19,282 bases of DNA. Origin: Ichthyophonus hoferi (taxonomy: Eukaryota; Opisthokonta; Ichthyosporea; Ichthyophonida; Ichthyophonidae). Of the stretch, positions 9,990-19,282 are shown piece by piece. Under the pieces are notes generated by a model. The model was not told where the DNA came from, did no database searches, and was given only the letters and a program-made list of their open reading frames with translations. Numbering within the stretch: the stretch's first letter is position 1; every line of letters starts with the position of its first letter. Position numbers and translations under genes: made by a program. The stretch lies in contig NAOQ01000020.1 in the NCBI GenBank assembly GCA_002751075.1, forward strand, positions 34,097 to 53,378, given 5' to 3'.

Positions 9990-12900
9990 ATGAAGAATGA
10001 ATTTACTCTTTAAAAGAGCAGTCGACATAAACGATCCAGATAGTGCAGTCGTATATGAATTATTGCCTTGATTAGCTGCAGTCATAACGTAATATCTATA
10101 AGATACAAACTTATTTCTAACACACTTATTATGATTTGAGATTTGAACAGTCCTTTACTGAGGCCTGACCTCTGGTTAGAAATTGACCTGTCAGTTACAT
10201 CATAGCCTGGCTGCATTGCTCAGATAAATGGGTGAAATTAAATATTGTCTTAGTGTAAGGATAGAACCGCATCATAGGTAGAAACCCCAAAACCACAACT
10301 TAAGTGCTAGACTTTTCTATAAGACTCAATTCAGAGAACTATTCTACCTTGTCAAGAAATAATAAAGATTCTTTAACTAAGAGCCCTGATTAAGTGGTGA
10401 AGCTTTTGTGGCCAAAAAGCCTCCTCCGAATATTGAAAGTTTTAGCAATAATATATTTGCGAGTTTATTACTAATTCGGATAAGCTACTATTTAATTGAA
10501 GGAGTATCTTGATAAATGTATCACAGTACTTGGCTTTCTATTAGTTAATGTAACCATATACTTAAGTGGAAATGTTCTTTACCTATATTTTGAGAGGTAT
10601 GATACTATATAATGCTTATATTCTTAATACACCCAAACAATGCACACACTGGCCATACATGCCAACATATATGTTTCAGGACTAGTATTCTCGGCTATAT
10701 GATCCATATAAAGACCTTGTAGGCCTACCTATGTTGCCATATACAGCAAATATATGTTTATGTGTATTAAGTATATGAATGGCATATAATATCGTAACTC
10801 TAAAGTTATGGATCTAACACAATAATCAATTATGCATATTTTGCATCATGTTGTTAGTTAGTTTACCGGGATGTCACTCTAACTACGATAATTTCAAACT
10901 AATTCATTTTTAGTAATAATAATTATTACTATGTACCTTTCAAAACTCAGAAGTGACTTGACCAGAGATCAAGGCATGGTATCTTATCTTAACTTGATAC
11001 AGGAAATTGGTTTTCTGAAGCCAAGTATTCTAGAATAGTTACCAGTAGCCAAGCATTGCATGATAGCAATAATATTTAAGTTGGGATTCAAGATTTCCAC
11101 ATATGATAGATCTTAAACCTTAACCCCAATCCGATGATTTGGTTTTCAAACTAAGCAACAAGGCTAAGATACGACTGAATAATGAGTCATTTGCCAGAAA
11201 CTATATAACCACAGTAGGTCTTTCTAAAGGACTGCTTAACTTTCTTAAATAAATAAATGTACTTAACTAAACCTTTGCATAGATTTTTAAGTAATGACTA
11301 TTCTTGGTCATGCTAGTAATACAAAGAAGAGCATTAGCAAGAAGAGGGATCACAATCACGTCAAAACCCCGTTGTCTATATTCTGATTCGTAAGCAAAGC
11401 AAAGCAAAGAAGGTAAAAATTACCTTTTGCATTGACTTTATGATCCATCAAGAAAAGACTTACAATATAAATTTGCTACTTTTGAGGCACTAGTGTCTCC
11501 ACCTCAAGTAGACTCCGGCTCCAGCTCTGTTTTATCGGATAGTTCGATATAAATAGCCAGTTTTGAAGAATCATCTTCTACTAACACCAAATCAGACATC
11601 TTATTTTGCAAGCATTATTAATTTTAAGAAGAAAACTATCTTAGTTGAAAATTAAAATGACATCACGTGTTTACGACATCAATTTTAACTATTTTCTTTC
11701 AACGGTTGTCATAAATACAGCTGCTTTATCTACACTATTCTAAAAAAAGTCATATGAAGAACCCTTTTAAGCTGAGATAAGTACAATAGTGTGTAAATTA
11801 TTGTGTGATATTTGTTTGCATGTTTACCATAAAAATTATTTTAAAACATTGTACCTACAATGTTACTTAAAGTAACCATGTCATGAAGTTTGATCTAGTA
11901 GGTACTCTATCTAACTTTATTCCATTCCTAACAAGATTTATTTTGCTCTTTTGGTAATTATCTAGTAGCTGGGCATCAGAGATGCTGAAATCATTTTTTT
12001 TTCCTGGCAGGGTAACTCTGAATCTGCTTTGACATCTAGAAATATGCGACTGACTGTTCTTTCTCATTGAGAACTATGAATCAATGTTCACTAAAAAATT
12101 AGAAAGTTGTTTTCTTTTTTTACCACATCCTGCTTTTCTAAAGCCTATAATTCTACTAGTACCATTTATAATCATGCTATAACTTTTTCAGGTTATACAA
12201 TCTTTATTAATCATTAATACATGTAGGAACAGATTCGGATTCGGACTAAATTTCAAAACTCCAATTATGCAGTCGAAGTTATATAAACAGAATAAACAAT
12301 ATTAGTCACCCATATACATATGAACGTTTACATAGTAATTATTTTATTTAAATGCAGTGCATTCTTGAATAATAATTGTTTAATAAGTAATGTTTTTATG
12401 GGTTTGTGTGTTATCCAAAGTGGTTCAGGTTGACTCGCCTTAATGGTTTCTAGGACAATTATATATATTACTTTGAACATTTTCCTCAACGTGTTTAGGC
12501 TGGGTGAAATTTTTGAATATGTAATAATATAGCTATGTACATTTCCTAATATTAGGAATTTTTACAACGCCCAATCTGTTAAGAAACAATGTTTTGTCAG
12601 ATGTGGCTGGTATTGACCTGTATTTCAAGCAATGGTTAAATAACCATATAATGAAGTCTTGGTGATTTTGTGTATGTTATTGTACTGATATTACACTGTA
12701 AATAATTTCTCAATCTGGGTTTAGTTTGAGGGGTATTTAATTTGAGTCTTAATTATAATTGGATAATAATTCAGGAGGTACATTGCGGCTAATTCAATAT
12801 TATTAATTAAATATTACTTTCTTCATTAAGTAGTGTTTAAATTTAAAACTAATTAAGAGATACTTTTTGTTTTTTTTTGAGAATATAAATTATTCTTGAG

Positions 12901-15060
12901 TAAATCATATTGTTGTAATAGTTTCCAGAATATTCATACATTTGGGCAATATGCTATAAATTTTGGAATTTTCCCAGTTTGAAAATCATAAATAGACTGG
13001 AAAACTTGCTAGAAGATCGTAAATAAAGTTCCAAAGTTAATATAACAAATGCCATTCCAACATAATGTAATAGTCATAATATCATTGAAAAGACTTGTAG
13101 AAGACCATACATTTACATATGTCCTAAACATAGTGTTGGGACTAAGCTCTTCAGCACGCTTAGATAGATTATACTTTGTTATTGTTATCACTTTTCTTAC
13201 ATTTGGTTATAGTTACCTATTAAAATTAACAGGACGTTTTTTAAAAAACTACGGTCTATGATCTAATGATTAAATATTTCTATATACCACAAACCAAGCA
13301 GAACCTTATGTCTATTGGCTTTCCAATGCAAATCAAACCAATTAGAATTTTACCTATCAGTGTTTCATCATGATACATACATAATAAGTTCTCAAAACAA
13401 TGATGAAATTACTGTTCACTATTACTATCTGCTATTCCAGTTTTCAGTTCTTAAATGTAGGTTTAAAACTATATGGAAATTTATTTTATCTTTTTTTTTG
13501 TTTATTTATACAATGTTTTTTTATTCTCAAGTGGTAGAAATTTATTAGTCAAATTCTTTATTAAAACGTTAACTAGTCAAATCTGGTGCAGTCAAACCAT
13601 TAGATAATACTTTTATAGTGTCTGGCCATGATTACGGTGGCTAAGATCACAGTTATTATTCATCTTGCAAGTTCAAAGGTAATAAGTATAAAGTGTCTGA
13701 ATTCAGAACAGTTGTTTGTCTTGTAAGTAGAACTCACCAAGGCTTTAACTTGTCCCCTACCTATTGATAACTATCTGGGACAAATAGATGAAGACAGGCA
13801 CGCTGTACGTCAAATAAAACTCAGTCCAGTGGATACTACTTCCATTTTTCATGCATTGGCTTTAGTCAGTTTTTGTGATGTCGTGTATATATGACTAGAT
13901 TTTTCAGGATTAATTCTAATGTAGATCTTGGTCACTATTCATGTACTAAAATTCTATCCAATCAGAATTGTAGACTAGTGTTTGGTTTGAGTTTTTAAGT
14001 TTTCACCACATGATAAAGATTATAAGACCAATTATTATTACATTGGACTTTGTTTCATCTGTAAATTCTTACTTTTTATGTTTTGCTTTTTTGGTTTGTC
14101 TTCTTAATTTTGATATCAATGCATTTTAATGGTTTGGATATTTATTGTAGGGTAAACCACATATTTGCAACTTATAAGATATTAGACAACAACTTTTACG
14201 TAATGTCAGTCACTAAATGAGTGCTATATTTGAATACCTCCTACTCAGTATCTGGTGCCAGTGGAAAAGTTGGAATTTTAATCTATTTGAAATAAGAAAT
14301 TAATTTGACAAACATTTTTTTATTATCGTTTTCTATATATGTGGTTATAGCTAAATTGGACTACTGGCCATTGTTTGTATTTTAAAATTGTATAACAGAG
14401 AGTCAGTCTTTAATGGCTGTCCATAATCGTTCTTACACAGTTGTTCAAAAATGATTAATACCAAAAACTCGTGTCTTATAATAATTTTAATCCGGTTAAT
14501 TATTGGATTATTAAATTCCATTTGCCACTTCTCTCAAATCTATGGTACAATTTACAACCATATGTAGTGTAATCTAAATGGACTACTTTAGTGGTTTAGT
14601 AATTAATTTTTCATTTGAGTTACAAGTAAAAAGTTACCTCACCTTTCTCAGTAAACCTGAACTTATTTTTATGCATGCCAATCCATAATGATTGATCTGT
14701 TGGTACAAAAAGGTTAAAAATAAACATTTATGTATCAACTGTCAATCGCAATCCTATTGCGATCATAATTTCCCAAGATGTAATGGATTCTGGTATATCC
14801 TGGTATATCGTACCCTGACCTGTTATGCTATGCCATGGTATGGTAATATATGATCTTGCTCTGTAGTTGCACTCGTTTATGATTTGTTTCCGTTTGTTAT
14901 TTATGGTAATTATTATAATAGTAGTCGTTAGTATATATGAGAATATCCTACAAATAATTGTTGTTGGCAATACCCTTTATTTTAGAATATCTAGTTCAGC
15001 GTCAGGGAGCCAACCCTCAGGTACTCCTTTAGTTTTTCTGGTCAACAACACACTACACAA
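9990..15060. other. AT-rich block without a supported gene
   Basis: About 5 kb with no open frame that looks coding on either strand. Hand counts of two 60-base lines (10441-10500 and 13021-13080) give 14 G+C each, against 33 in a sample from the right-hand intergenic DNA (16501-16560). Only small palindromes are visible: AGTAATAAT/ATTATTACT at 10912-10930 and ATCGCAA/TTGCGAT near 14747-14765. I see no long terminal repeats, no terminal inverted repeats that I can pair by eye, and no transposase or reverse-transcriptase motif. The minus-strand frame at 11867-12067 and plus frames at 13049-13548 are rich in Ile, Phe, Tyr and Lys, as expected of random AT-rich DNA, and are not called. Confidence 0.6.
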
Positions 15061-15072
15061 AGTTTGAACAAT

Positions 15073-15451
15073 ATGGACCGAAAGAGCAGGAGGGTCACTA
15101 CAGGAAGCAGGAGGAGGAAAACGGTGGGTGCCTCGGGACTAAAGACAGTTGAGGAATTAGCCAAGTCTTTGGAGTTTTTGACAGATGACGAGCTAGGGCA
15201 GTTGGAAGAGCAGCTTAGACTTACTGAGACAGACCCCCACAGGGCGGTCCTCCTTGGCCGTATCATAGGTAGGTTATTCTTTTCTCTGCCCTTTTTCCAC
15301 AGTTGGAATATCCATTGCCTTTAAAATATCTGTTCTGTTTTAAAATGTTTAATATATAATCCTCATTTTTTCCTTCTCAATCTCTTCTATCACAGGCCAG
15401 GAAATGCATCTACGGACCCAGTGGGCTATACTAGATGCCTACCTTGCCTGA
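15073..15451 (+). CDS. Small two-exon gene, 83-residue basic/helical protein, unknown
   Basis: Exon 1 is 15073-15268 and exon 2 is 15396-15451, joined in phase 1 across a 127-base intron with donor GTAGGT and an excellent acceptor (TCTTCTATCACAG). The 83-residue product starts MDRKSRRVTTGSRRRK, a strongly basic segment that could be a nuclear signal or nucleic-acid contact. It continues as an acidic, probably amphipathic helical region (ELAKSLEFLTDDELGQLEEQ) and ends QEMHLRTQWAILDAYLA before TGA. I do not recognise the family. The heptad-like leucines suggest a short coiled coil and a role as a small subunit of a complex, which is inference. The start is the first ATG in frame, in the context AATATGG. 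TTG codons upstream are not used. Upstream non-coding exons cannot be excluded. The gene follows the AT-rich block directly and is convergent with the phospholipase D gene. Confidence 0.65.
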
Positions 15452-17744
15452 CCCTATCCAATACCCCTTCATTCCTACTAGTACCAGTTACCTTCTTGCC
15501 ATGATAGTACCTAAGGGAGGGTGGGAGGTAAGGATATATAGGGTACAGGTAGGTCCTAATCCTTCCCACCAATAGATGCTTCTCTTGCTTTTTAAAGGAG
15601 TAATCACAACCTTAACATCCCCACAAACCCTATATATGGAGATGTATATATACAGCACTGGGGTATATGCATCTGCTCATTCAGACAGACCCACCAGAGC
15701 GTTAGTTTCGATTTTATCAAAGGGTGAATATTGATACGATGAGGGATAAGGGAAAGAGGGTAGAGAAAGAATGATAGGATAGGGGGAGGCAGGCCAGATA
15801 TTAGACTGCAAGCCCCAAATCCGAGTGGTAGGGTTGTAGATAATTAGTTTTTATTGTGAGGGAGAGAGTGACATAGATATGATTGAGGAGGACCTCTCTG
15901 AGGCTACTAGGCCATAGTTGGATATAGGAATGATAGGTGTGGCCCCCATTAGCTAACTATCTGTTATGTAAACCATGCTTTGTTAGTTGTTGCTACACCG
16001 GAAGGCATGCATTTCTCCTAGTAGGAGGGCAGAATAACAATATAGCAATATGTATTACATTATATATCTATATTCCTATGATTATGACTTACACCAATTA
16101 TAGGGAATACCATTATTTGCAAGGTCAATCCATTGGTGGAGTGGTGCAGTGTAATCCACTGAGCATGACCCTGTGTCATGATTCACAACCTCTCATCTCG
16201 TCTCCTGACCTTCTCTGTTTACTATGGTTTATCAAATAAAGATGATTGGTATAATTCCTTTTTGCAAGAGTCAATGGTCTATGATGTAGGACTATATGTG
16301 GTACTTGATTGGTCTTTATATTAGGACTAGCCCTGGGATGGGTAAACTCTATTGGCTGTATATACTTAGATAATCACATGTAGTTGACCTGACAGTAGCA
16401 TTGATACTTGGCATATAATAGCCTTTATAGACCAGACTATGTCCTACACCATATTGGCTAAGGATTGCGTGGTCACTGCAGGCAAGAATGATTAGTCTAT
16501 CTGGAGGTACCAGTAGTCCATGGCCTAGAGCTACTCTCTTCTGGAGGGTGGGTAATGCCTGTCATGGAAGGACCACACTCAGTGTGTTGTATTCTAAGAA
16601 TAGCGTAGATGATTATAAATGCTAATTTTAACTATAGATAATCTAATTGACCCTTGAAAGGTGTCATAAGATCCCTTATGGTAGTAACCATATAAACATA
16701 GCAGGCTCTTAGATACTACTACTATTAGTTATGATCTATGCAATAGTGTAGTTAGAAAACGTTATTATAGTTCTTATTCTTATTTACCCAATCATAAAGG
16801 ATGTAAAGGCAGAGCCAAGGGCAGACAAGGAGAATAGGGACAGAGGAAGAGGTCCATGGCGGAGAAGGATAGGGGAGAGGATTGATTCTATATAGAGATG
16901 GGTCGTAACTATTGTACCTATAACTCTAACCGAGTCTACGTAGATTTATTAATGAGTTAAACATGATGCATACATGTATGCTACAAGTCATCCATGACCG
17001 TCTACACAATGCTGCTATTTGAGAGCTTGCTATCAATACTGTAATACTATAGGACTATGTTAACCCAACAGACCCTGTAGTTTTCTTCTTTATTTTATTT
17101 CTTCTGCCTATTATGGTATTATCTAGATCTTGTATACGTCGGTTTAATATAAGATTTGGCTGTCTTTTAATTAAACTGTATGGGCAAGTAAATTCACTTT
17201 CCAAGTGGTTTATTCGCCTAGATACAATCCTTTTATACCTTGGTAGCTTTGTTATCCGTGTAAGGTTTTACTAGATATTTGTAGCGAACTATACGAGGCT
17301 ATGGAACCACACATAGTTATGTCTCATGTCGTCGTCTACCTCTGCTTGTGGTGTCCTCTATATAACAAGTATGTGGGTCTTGCTTAGGCTTAGGTATAGT
17401 TCTGATATAGCATATTGGCGAGGGCATGGTAGTAATTATGTTACATACTTTTATTTGCATTAAAAATCTAAACCAGCCAAGACTAGCCAGTTACTTATTA
17501 GTCTCCAGCTCCATTTGTACACATAGATATACAGGCCCCAGGCCCTACTGTATCTTACTATCCTATCTCCTCACCAGTTATTTTAACTGTATCACTTGGT
17601 TCCTGTGGGAGGACCTTAATTCATTCGACCGCAACTCATTCATAACAAAATTATCATTAGTTACATTAAAAAAAATGGTCCTTTCTATGTAGAATATCTT
17701 CTTAACCTATCGTTGGCAGTGTAATATACCCTAATATGGTAAGA
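15452..17744. other. Intergenic region between convergent genes
   Basis: About 2.3 kb with no supported coding exon on either strand. The plus frame at 15937-16239 has no splice support and biased, random-looking composition. Purine-rich patches occur at 15715-15790 and 16797-16880. A perfect AATAAA at 16235-16240 could serve the small plus-strand gene but is about 780 bases past its stop. On the minus strand, AATAAA occurs at 17450-17455 and 17209-17214, the nearer about 290 bases past the phospholipase D stop. A short palindrome (CATAAG/CTTATG) lies around 16665-16681. Confidence 0.55.
17450..17455 (-). terminator. Possible PLD polyadenylation signal
   Basis: TTTATT on the plus strand reads AATAAA on the minus strand, about 290 bases beyond the phospholipase D stop codon. 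This is the nearest canonical hexamer downstream of that stop that I found. Usage cannot be judged from sequence. Confidence 0.35.
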
Positions 17745-19268
17745 TTATGTGAAGGTCTTCCCTGGTATCATATACTCCATGGTACCCATGACTGGCCCTA
17801 GATATTCCTCCTCTAAGAAATTATAAGGGAAGTCCACCAGGTGGCCCTGTATATAGTGCAACTCATTTTCGGCTGTAATATTGTGGCCAAGTCAGTGATG
17901 GCGCTAACCTGACCTTGTATAGGCTTCGCATTACCACGCCACATTATGCCCAGCCCACTAGCCTATTCCAATAGTATTACAGTCATTCCCACAGTCCCCT
18001 CTCTATCCTGGCCTATTCATACTATGGTCTTTGTACTTGTGATCAAGTTTACACAATGGGAAAGGTAATGCGTTTGACAGCCTAAACCTTAAAATAGACG
18101 GGCAGAAATATAAGCATTAATGCCATCATATGCATGAGCTAAGCCTTGGGATTGGACCACAGATATACATTACCTTGCTCACGATCTATCTCTGCAATAA
18201 TGGGTTGCTCTCTCCATTCCTCCAGCTGTGTGGATGTAATATTAGGGCCATGCCATGCCTACCGCAAGGAAGGGACACAAGAAATAGATCACAGACAGCC
18301 TGGTGGCTTGGAGGCGGTAGCAGATTCATGATAGAATGAGATCAATTAAAAATCAAAATATCAGTCATGTAAACATCCAGTGCCAATGTGTGATTCACAG
18401 CCAATAATATCTAGCCACAACCTCACTACTCGCCTTCTCCCACGACGTAATTGTACTATTGGGAATACTTCGGAAAACGCTCTGATAGATGGCGGTGTTG
18501 GAGCGGGCTCTCCCCAGCCAGACCTTGTAAAAGAATGTATCGCTAACAATATCCTGGCCTGCATCATGGGCCCCTAGTTCCAGGTGTTCCCCAAACAGTC
18601 TCTGTATGTACCCACACCCAGAACGTCAGAGCATTGTTACTGGGGTCTCACCCATCTACGTGTCACTTACCTTACGAAGACTATAGCAAAATCTGCCAGC
18701 TTTGTATGGCTGACCATCTAACACTGTATCCTGAAAGAGAGAAGGATCAGTAGAAGCCACAGGCCAGCCTAGGTCCGACAGATAGCCAATACTGTATAAC
18801 TTACCACCCCGTCCTCCAACCAGTGGTCCTGAATCACTGTGGCGATCTCACTGTCACGTGATCCCAACATGCTACGATCGTTGATATTAGCTAGGTGTGC
18901 AATAGGTCAGTGTATGAAGGAGGGCACTCATAGGCTGTATATCACGCCAAATCGAACTGGTGCCATGTTTATACTTCAGTTAATTAGATGTAACCTCAAA
19001 CATAGACTACTTCCACATGTACACCTATTAACATGAACATGAACCCAAAGCCAGAGAGGTCAATTGATGCAGCCATAATATATTGTGTTGCAGGCAAATC
19101 GAGGGTGAATCATTACCAGAGCCACATATAGCCAGACGGTCATCCACAACCATTAGCTTGCTGTGAACATAAATCTGATTGGTTACTAGCTGCCCACACA
19201 GATCCTCATATTTCTGAAGACAGTTGAAGGTAATGTAGTCGCTCCAATCCCCTATCTCTCGAGTCAGT
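17745..19268 (-). CDS. PLD: Phospholipase D (PLD1/PLD2 type), C-terminal five exons, partial at window edge
   Basis: Exons on the minus strand: 19268-19117, 18890-18805, 18730-18671, 18601-18427, 17872-17745. All have GT-AG ends and matching phases (601 coding bases, 199 residues plus TAA). The family hydrolyses phosphatidylcholine to phosphatidic acid and choline on membranes. The second catalytic HKD motif is whole: VHSKLMVVDD, with His at 19163-19165 and Asp at 19142-19144, then GSANINDRSMLGSRDSE split by the first intron. Next come VLDGQPYKAGRF and SLRK, then SDTFFYKVWLGRA and AIYQSVFRSIPN, then GHLVDFPYNFL and the C-terminus GKTFT. This is the order of animal PLD1/PLD2. The first HKD motif and the PX/PH region would lie beyond the right edge. 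The right end of the first exon is set at 19268 because CCACCCCCCTATAG looks like an acceptor. The frame also stays open to 19282. PLD1 and PLD2 cannot be told apart here. Confidence 0.93.
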
Positions 19269-19282
19269 CTATAGGGGGGTGG

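Noticed and set aside
9026-15060. Old virus-like or LTR element as the cause of the AT-rich block
   Set aside because: No paired long terminal repeats, primer-binding site, or recognisable capsid, polymerase or integrase motif was seen on either strand.
15937-16239. 100-residue plus-strand open frame in the convergent intergenic region
   Set aside because: It has no splice support or recognisable motif, and its ATG lies in low-complexity DNA. It is consistent with chance.
18361-18567. Minus-strand 68-residue open frame
   Set aside because: It is a frame shadow of the phospholipase D exon at 18427-18601.
763-19268. A lipid-metabolism gene cluster of TEX2 and phospholipase D
   Set aside because: The genes are in opposite orientation, well separated and have an unrelated gene between them. 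Animal genes are rarely grouped by pathway, so proximity alone is not evidence.

Overview
The window is nuclear DNA from an intron-rich eukaryote, most likely an animal. I infer an early-branching metazoan such as a sponge from the short GT-AG introns, the 40%-range GC of the gene regions and the divergent but recognisable animal protein families. The organism assignment is low confidence. No bacterial operons, rRNA, tRNA, CRISPR array or recognisable transposase was seen.

Three genes are supported. (1) Positions 763-9025, plus strand: a complete 15-exon TEX2/Nvj2-type gene encoding an ER-anchored SMP-domain lipid-transfer protein. The model is 904 residues, and 13 of its 14 junctions are phase-consistent and well placed. 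The order is a short N-terminal membrane anchor, a split PH-like domain, a long Ser/Thr/Pro-rich linker in one 1.1-kb exon, the SMP domain over seven exons, and a Ser/Pro tail. (2) Positions 15073-15451, plus strand: a two-exon gene for an 83-residue basic-then-helical protein that I do not recognise. (3) Positions 17745-19268, minus strand, running off the right edge: the last five exons of a PLD1/PLD2-type phospholipase D. They carry the second HKD catalytic motif and a complete C-terminus.

Regions between them: 1-762 holds a GA microsatellite and weak minus-strand exon candidates. 9026-9310 is the TEX2 3' UTR with an AATAAA at 9287-9292. 9311-15060 is a markedly AT-rich block with one weak two-exon coding candidate at 9579-9987 and otherwise no gene I can support. 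15452-17744 lies between the convergent genes 2 and 3 and shows only possible polyadenylation signals.

TEX2 and phospholipase D both act on membrane lipids (transfer at ER contact sites; phosphatidic acid production). They are about 8.7 kb apart with another gene between them, so I do not infer a functional cluster. No unmistakably new system was found. The most useful leads are the unrecognised 83-residue gene, an intron-retention switch at the TEX2 C-terminus, the compositionally distinct 5.7-kb block, and a 54-nt hairpin in TEX2 intron 9.
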